A stretch of DNA of 64,000 bases from Marinoscillum sp. MHG1-6 (GTDB lineage Bacteria; Bacteroidota; Bacteroidia; Cytophagales; Cyclobacteriaceae): the NCBI RefSeq assembly GCF_024714475.1, contig NZ_JAMZMI010000006.1, positions 62,001-126,000 on the forward strand, given 5' to 3'. Positions 9,265-17,208 of the stretch are shown one piece after another. Both the position numbers and the translations under genes were made by a program. Positions within the stretch are counted from its first letter, which is position 1, and each line of letters opens with the position of its first letter. The notes beneath the pieces are model-generated. The model made no database searches, was not told where the DNA came from, and saw nothing but the letters and a program-made list of their open reading frames with translations.

Positions 9265-9272
9265 CAAAAGTA
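9265..9272 (-). promoter_or_regulatory. Putative -7 box of leu operon promoter
   Basis: Minus-strand TACTTTTG matches the Bacteroidota consensus TAnnTTTG exactly, about 75 bases upstream of the leuC start. The -33 region (TTTTCGG on the minus strand) is a weak match. Confidence 0.45.
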
Positions 9273-9660
9273 ACCAATAGAATCCGAAAATGCTCGTAGG
9301 CGGTCAAAGCAAAAAGGAAAATAACTACGATTTCAAAACATGGAAGTCTTCCCAAATAGTTTCAAACATCACAAAACAGGTCGGTTTTATTACAACGGCT
9401 AAGTTCATCACAATTACTTCATGAGAGCCTGTCTAAATAAATGTAGAATTAATTATGCCATAACATCCCCTTCTTCTGTGGAACATTACTTTGCCGACAT
9501 CAACAGCGAAGCCATTTTGGCTTATTACTCAAAGCACCTGATTCAAGCAAGTAAAATTCCTGTTCAGGTATTATTAGTTCATTAATTAAAATGGTATAAC
9601 GAACTTCATGAAAGAATTAAATAACAACCAACCAACAACCAACAACCAACAACCAGCGAT
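9273..9660. other. Intergenic region with heptamer tandem repeat before a small gene
   Basis: No gene was supported here. The left part should hold upstream promoter sequence for leuC. At 9623-9655 there are several near-perfect copies of AACAACC ending five bases before the ATG at 9661. No terminator or known RNA was recognised. Confidence 0.4.
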
Positions 9661-9906
9661 ATGAATATCTCAACCAACCACTATAGAGAGGACATCGGCC
9701 AACTAGCACAAACCTTAAGCCTTGAAGAAAATATTCAGGCAATCAAATGTGCTGAAAAGGTTAGACAGCATCTGGAAAAATCCTTGAAATCCGGCAATCT
9801 CCACCACCAGCGAAACTTAAAAGTTGTGGAGAATATCATTGCCACGCACAGAAAGCACATGCTTGAAGCGATGGATTCTTTCGGATATGTTTCGATAGCC
9901 TCGTAA
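9661..9906 (+). CDS. Small hypothetical protein
   Basis: An 81-residue, probably all-helical soluble protein with balanced charged composition (LSLEENIQAIKCAEKVRQHLEKSLKSGNLHHQRNLKVVENIIATHRKHMLEAM). No signal peptide, membrane segment or recognised family. The protein-like composition and an ATG start support it as real, but there is no operon partner. A simple-sequence tract of AACAACC units directly precedes the start, and a perfect 12-base inverted repeat follows at 9916-9957. Confidence 0.5.
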   Translation: MNISTNHYREDIGQLAQTLSLEENIQAIKCAEKVRQHLEKSLKSGNLHHQRNLKVVENIIATHRKHMLEAMDSFGYVSIAS

Positions 9907-9915
9907 TTTTAGGAC

Positions 9916-9957
9916 GCTAGAGGACAATCATTTATGGGTTTCAATTTGTCCTCTAGC
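9916..9957. terminator. Perfect 12-bp inverted repeat (possible terminator)
   Basis: The arms GCTAGAGGACAA and TTGTCCTCTAGC (9916-9927 and 9946-9957) are perfectly complementary around an 18-base loop, just after the small gene ending at 9906. There is no T tract on either side, so a classical terminator is not certain. Confidence 0.4.
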
Positions 9958-10076
9958 TCCATACAATTTTCCACACATCAAATTAAGCACGCAACATTCA
10001 GAGGGCTAACACGACCATTCAGGTTGTTTCAATCAATTATGTGAAATAGAGGAACATTGGCCTAAAAAGGTTAAAT

Positions 10077-11813
10077 CTATCTATTATTAAGCTTATTCTG
10101 CCCCTTCAATATCCAGCCTTTCACCTTGTTTATGAGTATTCCTGGTTGAAAGGGCTTCTGCAAATGATCAACCATCCCGGCATTATAGATATTCTGAATA
10201 TTTTCTTTATCCACATTGGCAGAAAGAGCGATAATAGGCCTTTCATAACCATTAGCCTTCAATAGAGCCGTGGCGGTTAAACCATCCATTACCGGCATGT
10301 AGATATCCATTAGTATCATATCGAAATCTTCACGCCCGGCAAATTGCACTGCCTCTTTTCCATTTTCTGCAGTCGTGACCTGTGCGCCGGCGTCCTCAAG
10401 CACCTTGTTGAGCAACATCAGATTGACATCATTGTCATCTACGGCAAGTATCCTCGTTCCCTCAGGAAGTTTGACTTTTCCATCAAAGTTTGCGACTTCC
10501 TTCTCCTCAGCTATTTCGCCAACTCCAACCGGGACCATGAGCCTAAAAGTGGTGCCCGAATCTTTTCCCACAGGCGGACTGATTACATCAATTTCACCAC
10601 CCATTAGTTTTGTTAATTGTTTACAAATGGCCAACCCCAAACCTGAACCGCCATATTGCCGGGTGATTGTATTGTCAGATTGAGTAAAAGTCTCAAAAAT
10701 GGTTTCACGCTTAGATTCAGGGATACCGATCCCGCTGTCAGTTACTTCACAGTTTAGCTGGAACTTCCTTTCCCCATCTTGTGATCCTGAAAAGAATATA
10801 TCAACATAGCCATTCGACGTAAACTTAATCGCATTACCAATGAGATTTAGCAATATTTGGTTGAGCTTTGTTGGGTCTGCTTCAATCACTTTCGGCACAT
10901 TGGATTCAATATGAAAATTGAGCTCAAGTCCTTTTTCCTTAGCTAAATGTTTATACGGATTGAGGTTGGAACCAATCGTTTCCCGAAAATCAAAAGGGAC
11001 GATCTCAAGCGTGAGCTTATCGAGATCAATTTTGTTTAGATCCAGCACATCGTTGAGAAGCTTGGCAAGATTGGTGCTCGAAACCCTAATCATTTCAAGG
11101 TATTCACGCTGATCAGCTTTCATCTCTGTACCCAAAAGCAAAGAGGTGAAACCTATAATTCCATTTAATGGGGTCCTGATCTCGTGACTCATATTTGATA
11201 AAAAACGCCCTTTGGCCTGATTAGCTTCTTCTGCCGCTTCTTTGGCACGAATCAGGTTGTCTTCAGTTTCTTTAATTTTTGTGATGTCACGAGCCACAAT
11301 CATTATGGCTTCTCGTTCGCCTTTGGTGTTTTTAAGGTATGAAAAGGAGGACGAAGTTGGTATGATATCTCCCGACAATTTTCTGAAATAGAGCTCTGCT
11401 CCCTGATACTTTCCGGAATCATTCAACTGCTGCTTAATTTTCTTGATCAGGCCAATTTGATTGGTATCTTCAGCTATCAATTCAGTGACCATCAAGCCGT
11501 TGAGTTCCTCTTCCTTTTTGCCCAAAGCGTGTGTACAAGCATCATTGACTTTTGTAACCCTCATGTCAAGATCCATAACGAGAATCATGTCAATAACTCC
11601 ATCAAACATACTCTGCACATGATCTCTCGACACGGTAGAGGTTTTGAGCTCCTCACCTAACATATTTACACCAGCAATGATCGCGTCAAGTTCTTCCCCC
11701 TCGTTTGATTGATCAATAGTGTAGTCAAAATTGCCATTTGCTACCTGGAATATTAGCTCACTGATTTCATCAATGCGAGCTTTTAATCCTGCCTTAATCA
11801 TTCCGTTATCCAT
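10077..11813 (-). CDS. Soluble hybrid sensor histidine kinase (PAS-HisKA-HATPase-REC)
   Basis: A 578-residue phosphorelay protein with no membrane segment. Order: an N-terminal HAMP-like helical segment (about 15-60), a PAS domain (about 65-185, ending in the typical IMIVARDITKIKETE), HisKA with phospho-acceptor H210 in FLSNMSHEIRTPLNG, and HATPase with NAIKFT, DSGIGIP and GGSGLGLAI. A C-terminal receiver has acidic pair D459/D460 and phospho-acceptor D503 in MDIYMPVMDG. No output domain is present, so phosphate must pass to another protein. It starts 35 bases after the AOS-GNAT fusion gene in the same direction, so the two are probably co-transcribed. The signal is unknown. Confidence 0.9.
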   Translation of the reverse strand: MDNGMIKAGLKARIDEISELIFQVANGNFDYTIDQSNEGEELDAIIAGVNMLGEELKTSTVSRDHVQSMFDGVIDMILVMDLDMRVTKVNDACTHALGKKEEELNGLMVTELIAEDTNQIGLIKKIKQQLNDSGKYQGAELYFRKLSGDIIPTSSSFSYLKNTKGEREAIMIVARDITKIKETEDNLIRAKEAAEEANQAKGRFLSNMSHEIRTPLNGIIGFTSLLLGTEMKADQREYLEMIRVSSTNLAKLLNDVLDLNKIDLDKLTLEIVPFDFRETIGSNLNPYKHLAKEKGLELNFHIESNVPKVIEADPTKLNQILLNLIGNAIKFTSNGYVDIFFSGSQDGERKFQLNCEVTDSGIGIPESKRETIFETFTQSDNTITRQYGGSGLGLAICKQLTKLMGGEIDVISPPVGKDSGTTFRLMVPVGVGEIAEEKEVANFDGKVKLPEGTRILAVDDNDVNLMLLNKVLEDAGAQVTTAENGKEAVQFAGREDFDMILMDIYMPVMDGLTATALLKANGYERPIIALSANVDKENIQNIYNAGMVDHLQKPFQPGILINKVKGWILKGQNKLNNR

Positions 11814-11848
11814 GGTGAATTATATTGAATTCTTTAGCGCATACCTAT

Positions 11849-14287
11849 TTAATCTTTCTCTTTGGCGATAGTAGTCTCCATCATTTCCATCGCATAATTG
11901 TCTTTAGCCTGATAATAACCAACTCTTGGATGGGGTCTTGCCCCTACTCGTTTTTTCTCAACGGTAGCCGATATCCCAAAGTTCGCCTGATGACACTTTA
12001 GCTCCCTGGCACGCTTTACCATCGCCCAAAGCGCCAGCCGATATCCGGAATAATCGTACACCCGATCATAATCAATGGCGGTAAGCATAAAACTGTAAAC
12101 ACCACGTGAGTTTTTCTGGCAAAAGCATACCACAATCGCCTCATCCGTGTCATTAAATTGCGGCTTGATCTTCACCTGAACAAATTCCCACATCGGGTCA
12201 TCAACCATCTCCCTAAAGACTCTTTCAGGAAAAAGGAAGGTGTTGATAGCCATATTTTTTCTATTGACGGCCTCGTGAAGCTTTAGTGCGTGCTGTAGCT
12301 CCTCTTCACTAAGCTTATCCCGGAACTCCACATCACATAAATGTTCATATCGCTTAATGTACCTCCTAAAGTTCTTTTTAGTTTCCGGGGTCATCCCCTG
12401 AACGAATTCTTCCTCAGTATCCCAGCTAAGATTTTCTACCACACATGACTCCGGAAGGTCCACCCTGACAAATCCATGTTCTATCATGTATTCTTCAAAT
12501 TCGCTATCTCCGACTTCAAGATCACGAAACATGATATTCGAGGCGTCCTCCTCTTCCTGAAATCGATACAACTCATCAATGAGACTCTTCATTGCCGGCT
12601 TCCAATCCGGGTTATCTCTGTCAAGGAACAAATGATTACCCTCGGTAAACAGGCTTCCAATAAATATCCCTCTGGATATCAGGTAATTCGGATTTATGGT
12701 TCGCTCTTTTTCCAGGGCAATAGATATTGAAGCTCTTGAGAAAATATCCTCTTTATAAAGTGCACTGATAAAGAAGGTCATGAGTAGGATCTGGCCATTT
12801 TGATCTCTGCAAACCATGTATCGAAACTTCCAGTTGTTCGCTTCCTCTTCGTTATTAATGAAAGATCGCTCAAGGAGGCTTAGTCCATTCCAGTCGAACA
12901 TTCCACGCTTGCCTAAATGATCATCCCACTCCGATGGGTCAATTTGTTTGATGCTATCAAACAGGCTTACCTGAAATGATCTATCATGCCTAATAACAGG
13001 ACCTGCCTCTTTAGTTTCATTATCAATTGGCAGCTTGAATGCCTTTTTGATATTGAGCAATGTCTGATTGGTAGCAACTAGTGCCTTGTGAAAATGGACA
13101 TCCAACTTTCTGACGAGCTCTTCTATATCTTCCTTTGTGTTATGTTGAGATATGGTAACCCTAATGCCAATATTTTTGGCCGGCACTGCAGGATATGGTC
13201 CGATGTTTACATAAACACCATCCTTTACCATTTCTCTGACAATATAATTTCCCATGTCCATGGTCCCTACTCCGATAAAGAAGATTGGACTGTCGTTTTC
13301 CACAATCAAAGGCAGATCGGTACCCCTCAGGAGTTTATTAAAATGCATGATCTTATCCAGTAGTGATTCTTGCATCTTATAGATCTCGTCACTCAGGTGA
13401 ATGTCTGCTGAGGCTATTGCCGCTCCAAGTGTGGCGGGCTCTATTTGAACGGAAAAGCTCAATGGACCTCCAAAAATATTGACCTTTCGATGCAGCTCTT
13501 CGTCCGGAAAAACTGTCAATCCGCCGCATGCCCCAAATGCCTTTCCCAGGTTGGCAGTCAGTATCATTTTACGGTACAGACCATCCATTTGGCTCATGAC
13601 ATATCCGGTGCCATGCTTACCCGCCCAACTGGTTCCGTGAGCGTCATCTACATAAAGATATAATTGCTCATACTTTTCAGCTAAGGCTATCATCTCCTTT
13701 ATAGGTGCATAATCACCGTACATGGAATAAACGCCATCAGCCATATACCAGATCCGACTGTATTTGCTCCGATTCTTTTTAATAATAGCCTCCAACATTT
13801 CCAGGTTGTTGTGCCGAATCATCTCAACCGTTACTCCTTGGGAAAGCATCTTTTTAACTGCTTCCTGTACACTCGTATGTACCAGGTGATCCATTACCAC
13901 CAGGTCTTCCTGCGTGATCAATATCGGAATGGTCGTAAGATGAGACAAGGTGCAATTTTTTGAGACAACCACCGGGGCCTTGTACATCTCCTGGATCCGA
14001 TCATGCAATTCATTGTATAATGGGTTAGATACAAAGGTTCGTGACATGGGAAACTGCGTGCCATACTTCATGATTGCATCAATAGCCCCCTGTTTAAGTT
14101 TGGGATGGTGTTCAAGTCCGAGATACCCACAAGTACCAAAATGGAGGACTTTTCGTCCATTGATGGTAAGGTGTCGACCATCAAGAGTATCATCTTCGGC
14201 ATACAGATGTAATGAGCCTTTATTCTTAGAAACTGTAAATACAGCATCTACTGTGTCCAATATATTGTTATGAATAATTTTCGCCAT
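11849..14287 (-). CDS. Alpha-oxoamine synthase (PLP) fused to GNAT-like domain
   Basis: An 812-residue fusion. Residues 30-410 are a PLP fold type I alpha-oxoamine synthase (family of serine palmitoyltransferase, KBL and BioF): HFGTCGYLGLEHHP near the start, the cofactor aspartate and histidine in YVDDAHG (D215, H217) and the Schiff-base lysine K249 in TANLGKAFGACGG. Residues of about 480-810 resemble a GNAT/FemX-type acyltransferase (KKNFRRYIKRYE ... YSFMLTAIDYDRVYDYSGYRLALWAMVKRARE). The family condenses an acyl thioester with an amino acid, and in Bacteroidota such enzymes make sphingoid or sulfonolipid bases. The fused domain could act on the resulting amino group. Substrates are not determinable here. 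It is probably co-transcribed with the downstream hybrid kinase. Confidence 0.8.
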   Translation of the reverse strand: MAKIIHNNILDTVDAVFTVSKNKGSLHLYAEDDTLDGRHLTINGRKVLHFGTCGYLGLEHHPKLKQGAIDAIMKYGTQFPMSRTFVSNPLYNELHDRIQEMYKAPVVVSKNCTLSHLTTIPILITQEDLVVMDHLVHTSVQEAVKKMLSQGVTVEMIRHNNLEMLEAIIKKNRSKYSRIWYMADGVYSMYGDYAPIKEMIALAEKYEQLYLYVDDAHGTSWAGKHGTGYVMSQMDGLYRKMILTANLGKAFGACGGLTVFPDEELHRKVNIFGGPLSFSVQIEPATLGAAIASADIHLSDEIYKMQESLLDKIMHFNKLLRGTDLPLIVENDSPIFFIGVGTMDMGNYIVREMVKDGVYVNIGPYPAVPAKNIGIRVTISQHNTKEDIEELVRKLDVHFHKALVATNQTLLNIKKAFKLPIDNETKEAGPVIRHDRSFQVSLFDSIKQIDPSEWDDHLGKRGMFDWNGLSLLERSFINNEEEANNWKFRYMVCRDQNGQILLMTFFISALYKEDIFSRASISIALEKERTINPNYLISRGIFIGSLFTEGNHLFLDRDNPDWKPAMKSLIDELYRFQEEEDASNIMFRDLEVGDSEFEEYMIEHGFVRVDLPESCVVENLSWDTEEEFVQGMTPETKKNFRRYIKRYEHLCDVEFRDKLSEEELQHALKLHEAVNRKNMAINTFLFPERVFREMVDDPMWEFVQVKIKPQFNDTDEAIVVCFCQKNSRGVYSFMLTAIDYDRVYDYSGYRLALWAMVKRARELKCHQANFGISATVEKKRVGARPHPRVGYYQAKDNYAMEMMETTIAKEKD

Positions 14288-14415
14288 ATGCCATATTTTC
14301 GTAAATTAATATAATTAAAATACGTGATATAATGTAACCAGTTATATGTAACTGTCAATTACCTCAGAATATACCTATATTCCGCGATTATTATTGCAAT
14401 TAGGGGTTTAGAGCC

Positions 14416-14832
14416 ATGGATAGAGAACTAGAAACACAGTATGTATATATGTCCATTAAGGATGAGTTATTTCTAATGGTCTACAAACCATTGGACTTAT
14501 TGGACAAGGAAACCGCCATTAAAATAGTTAAGGGTCGCATTGCATTTAAAGAAGGGAAATCCTACCCGAGTTTATTTGACATACGTGAAGTAAAATCAAC
14601 CAATAAAGATGGGCGCGATTATATGGCGAATGAGGGTAACGATTTGGTTGTTGCCAGTGCTTTGCTTGTTAGCTCCTCCGTGACTAAAATGATCGGGAAT
14701 TTCTTTATGACCGTTAGCAAACCTAAAAACCCCACACGTTTGTTTACCAGTGAATCTGAAGCACGCGACTGGTTGGCCAGGTTTTCGGAAGAACTGAATA
14801 ATCCATCTACCTCTGATACCAGGACAAACTGA
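14416..14832 (+). CDS. Hypothetical protein, possibly STAS/SpoIIAA-like fold
   Basis: A 138-residue soluble protein with alternating strands and helices (YVYMSIKDELFLMVYKPLDLLDKETAIKIVKGRIAF ... YPSLFDIREVKSTNKDGRDYMANEGNDLVVASALLVSSSVTKMIGNFFMTVSKPKNPTRLFTSESEARDWLARF). The plan resembles SpoIIAA/STAS-like DUF proteins of Bacteroidota that follow sensory genes, but I cannot name the family with confidence. It is divergent from the AOS-GNAT gene across 128 AT-rich bases that contain the direct repeat TGTAAC-N12-TGTAAC. Confidence 0.6.
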   Translation: MDRELETQYVYMSIKDELFLMVYKPLDLLDKETAIKIVKGRIAFKEGKSYPSLFDIREVKSTNKDGRDYMANEGNDLVVASALLVSSSVTKMIGNFFMTVSKPKNPTRLFTSESEARDWLARFSEELNNPSTSDTRTN

Positions 14833-14937
14833 CATTTGGGAAAATGTATTTCAGCACATGGGAAGAACATGTCCAATGAGGCATATTCTTTCAGACACGT
14901 GCAGCAAGCTTCATAATTTTAAGAGAGTAAAAGACTA

Positions 14938-15183
14938 TCAGTTAGCAGTGTCATTTTGCCCTTTCGCTTCAAATACTTTTCGAACCACTGCATAAACGAG
15001 GTACAGCCAGGGACTTCCATGCAATATCAGGTCAAAGTAATCCATCGACTGCATGCCATTTGCACCCCCAAACACCCACCTTATCTTTCCAACCAGATGC
15101 GGTTCCGGAAAAAACGGTGCCAACCCCAACGTAAGCGAAAGCACAATCGCAATCCAAAGTTTTTGTCTCTCTTGATTCATCAT
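14938..15183 (-). CDS. Small membrane protein, third gene of hydroxylase operon
   Basis: An 81-residue protein with two hydrophobic segments (about residues 8-25 and 50-68). The start ATG overlaps the stop of the rhodanese gene as ATGA, indicating translational coupling. No recognised family. It may support the hydroxylase or the rhodanese lipoprotein at the membrane, which is inference from coupling only. Confidence 0.65.
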   Translation of the reverse strand: MMNQERQKLWIAIVLSLTLGLAPFFPEPHLVGKIRWVFGGANGMQSMDYFDLILHGSPWLYLVYAVVRKVFEAKGQNDTAN

Positions 15184-15590
15184 CTCTGTTTCACTTTTGA
15201 TACGGGGCGACCTTCAGCAATCCAGCCTCTCATTCCTCCCTTGAGATCATATATCACATTAAACCCGGTTTCTTTCAGCTTATTCGCCGTTTTCGCACTT
15301 CTCCCTCCCGCAGCACAGTATACCGCAATCGGTTGATCCTTATTCAATTCCTCCAGCTTAGAATCAAATTCGGGATCATAAAAGTCAATAACCAAGGCAC
15401 CTTCAATAACCCCAAAAGCTACTTCTTCAGGGGTACGCACATCAAGCAATTGAACCTCTTCTTCCTGAAGCAGGCTTTTCAGTTCCTCTCCATTGACCTG
15501 CCTAACGCCTTGTGCTTTTCCAGACTGACAGGCGGTGACCAACATCACTAGTAGAATCACAAGGCTCGATGAAATAGATAGTCGTATCAT
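15180..15590 (-). CDS. Rhodanese-domain lipoprotein
   Basis: A 136-residue protein with a lipoprotein signal (lipid cysteine C21 in LVTACQSG) followed by a single rhodanese domain. The active-site loop is CAAGGRS with the persulfide cysteine at C92. LLDVRTPEEVAFGVIEGA is the typical first half and GGMRGWIAEGRPV the end. It should act in the periplasm on sulfane sulfur. It overlaps both neighbours by ATGA junctions. The operon promoter carries a Crp/Fnr-type palindrome (16522-16535), consistent with redox control. Confidence 0.88.
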   Translation of the reverse strand: MIRLSISSSLVILLVMLVTACQSGKAQGVRQVNGEELKSLLQEEEVQLLDVRTPEEVAFGVIEGALVIDFYDPEFDSKLEELNKDQPIAVYCAAGGRSAKTANKLKETGFNVIYDLKGGMRGWIAEGRPVSKVKQR

Positions 15591-16471
15591 GTTTTCTTCT
15601 TTTTAAGGTTTTGAAATCCGTGTAGGTTTTGATGAATGAAGTCCTTGGGGAAATCCTCTACACCGGGAAACCCTAAAGGAATATCTCGCCCGCTATGGGG
15701 TATGTAATTTGTTCTGAATAGATAATCCCACAGACTTAAGGTAAGTCCAAAATTGACGCCCCTTACTCTATCTTCAGGCAAATCGTGGGCATGGTGCCAA
15801 ATATGCATCTGAGGGTTGTTGAAAATGTATTTAAAAAGCCCAAGATTGATCCTGATGTTGCTGTGATTAAAATGCCCAACCGCCAGCGTGAAAATATGAA
15901 TGATGAAAAAGTCCCTTAAACCAATACCAATAAGCGCAAGCGGTATATATTCAATGGTTCGATACACCACATTTTCCATCCAATGGTATCTTAGATGGGC
16001 CGCGAACCCCATTTGCTCTACTGAATGATGCACCTTGTGAAACTCCCATAATCGAGGGGAGGCATGCAATAACCTGTGAGTCCACCATTGTATAAAATCC
16101 CGAACTATAAACCCTACGAGCAAATGAGCCCAGGTTGGCCAGGTCATCACTTCGAAAGCAACCAGGTTATTTATTCCAATGGAGGCTAGCAGGTCATTAA
16201 AAAAATAAACTACGACATTGGAAGCTGCATTATAGATGATCAGTGAAAACAAAAAGAAGTTGAAAAACATATAGAAGAAGTCCAACCAGAAATCCTTTCT
16301 GAGTATTGCCTGATCTTTTCGCCAGGGCTTCGCAAGCTCCAGCAAAAAAAAGAAGGCAGAAACACCGATCAGCCAATAAAAGTAATTATGCCATCCCGGA
16401 TATGTGATTTCATTCCACAGGTAATTAGCATAACCTTCGTAACTATCCGAAATGACCTTGAGTATATCCAT
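15587..16471 (-). CDS. Sterol desaturase / fatty acid hydroxylase family membrane protein
   Basis: A 294-residue integral membrane di-iron enzyme. The histidine clusters are intact: HRLLH (132-136), HKVHH (145-149), HFNHSN around 200-205 and HIWHHAHD (223-230). Several hydrophobic segments lie before and between them. The family hydroxylates or desaturates lipids such as fatty acids, sterols or carotenoids; the substrate here is unknown. It is the first gene of a coupled three-gene operon with a rhodanese lipoprotein and a small membrane protein. It is driven by a promoter with an exact TAnnTTTG box (16492-16499) and an upstream Crp/Fnr-type palindrome. Confidence 0.88.
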   Translation of the reverse strand: MDILKVISDSYEGYANYLWNEITYPGWHNYFYWLIGVSAFFFLLELAKPWRKDQAILRKDFWLDFFYMFFNFFLFSLIIYNAASNVVVYFFNDLLASIGINNLVAFEVMTWPTWAHLLVGFIVRDFIQWWTHRLLHASPRLWEFHKVHHSVEQMGFAAHLRYHWMENVVYRTIEYIPLALIGIGLRDFFIIHIFTLAVGHFNHSNIRINLGLFKYIFNNPQMHIWHHAHDLPEDRVRGVNFGLTLSLWDYLFRTNYIPHSGRDIPLGFPGVEDFPKDFIHQNLHGFQNLKKKKT

Positions 16472-16491
16472 ATTCTTTTAAAATCCTGTAG

Positions 16492-16499
16492 CAAAAGTA
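16492..16499 (-). promoter_or_regulatory. -7 box of hydroxylase operon promoter
   Basis: Minus-strand TACTTTTG matches TAnnTTTG exactly, 20 bases upstream of the start codon. The last base of the box is 36.5 bases from the centre of the palindrome at 16522-16535, the spacing expected for a class II Crp/Fnr activator (site at -41.5). Confidence 0.65.
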
Positions 16500-16521
16500 G
16501 GATGACCCTCATCCTATATAC

Positions 16522-16535
16522 GTAACATTTGTTAC
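16522..16535. promoter_or_regulatory. Crp/Fnr-type operator GTAACA-N2-TGTTAC (site 1)
   Basis: A perfect palindrome with 6-bp arms and a 2-base centre (TT). Its centre is 57.5 bases upstream of the hydroxylase start codon and 36.5 bases from the -7 box. A matching site occurs before the thioredoxin gene at the same distance from its -7 box. Confidence 0.65.
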
Positions 16536-16668
16536 CAAAGCCATGAAACCGGGCATATGTCGTATTCGCCCTATTCGAATGACGTATTTACACTTTACAA
16601 AAAATAATTTTAGAACTTAACATTGTATTGTACAACGAGCACAGCACTACGCTATAAATCTAAATACT

Positions 16669-17088
16669 ATGGAAAAGACTATGATCACTATTTCAGCAGT
16701 CGTAAATGCGCCCCTTCAAACCGTTTGGGAATGTTGGAATCAACCTGAACACATCATGAAGTGGAACTTCGCCATTGACAGCTGGCATTGCCCTGCAGCC
16801 AGTAACGACCCAAAAGTAGGCGGACGACTTACCTGCACGATGGCGGCGAAAGATGGCAGTGTAAGTTTTGAATTTGGTGGCACCTATACCGCTTTAGAAG
16901 AAGGCAAACACATTGCCTATACCATGGATGATGAACGTACAGTGGATATTAGCTTTAATAAGTCCGCTGAGGGTGTAGAAATTATTGAGACTTTCGAGGC
17001 GGAAAGCGAAAATCCCGTCGAAATGCAAAAAGGAGGCTGGCAAGCGATCCTCAATAATTTTAAGGCATACGTCGAAAATCCGAGATGA
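16669..17088 (+). CDS. SRPBCC / AHSA1 domain protein
   Basis: A 139-residue single-domain START-like protein of the Aha1 C-terminal (AHSA1) type: ITISAVVNAPLQTVWECWNQPEHIMKWNFA at the start, GGRLTCTMAAKDGSVSFEFGGTYTALEEGKHIAYTMDD in the middle, and GGWQAILNNFKAYVE for the long C-terminal helix. Members bind hydrophobic ligands in a cavity; role here unknown. It is divergent from the hydroxylase operon and followed by a clear terminator (17104-17130), so it is probably monocistronic. Confidence 0.85.
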   Translation: MEKTMITISAVVNAPLQTVWECWNQPEHIMKWNFAIDSWHCPAASNDPKVGGRLTCTMAAKDGSVSFEFGGTYTALEEGKHIAYTMDDERTVDISFNKSAEGVEIIETFEAESENPVEMQKGGWQAILNNFKAYVENPR

Positions 17089-17103
17089 ATTCTTATAAAG
17101 GAA

Positions 17104-17130
17104 ACCCGGCAATTTGCCCGGGTATTTTTT
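17104..17130 (+). terminator. Rho-independent terminator after SRPBCC gene
   Basis: The stem ACCCGG (17104-17109) / CCGGGT (17118-17123) is followed by A and TTTTTT. Confidence 0.8.
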
Positions 17131-17146
17131 CTCCCGCCACTTTAAC

Positions 17147-17160
17147 GTAACAAGTGTTAC
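17147..17160. promoter_or_regulatory. Crp/Fnr-type operator GTAACA-N2-TGTTAC (site 2)
   Basis: A perfect 6-bp-arm palindrome with centre AG, 55.5 bases upstream of the thioredoxin start. A near-consensus -7 box CACCTTTG is at 17183-17190. The centre-to-box distance is 36.5 bases, identical to site 1. Confidence 0.65.
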
Positions 17161-17182
17161 AAATCTTCCCGAAATCCCATCT

Positions 17183-17190
17183 CACCTTTG
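17183..17190 (+). promoter_or_regulatory. -7 box of thioredoxin promoter
   Basis: CACCTTTG matches TAnnTTTG at all fixed positions except the first base, a weak box that fits an activator-dependent promoter. Confidence 0.5.
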
Positions 17191-17208
17191 CCTTAAAAGA
17201 AATAACTC

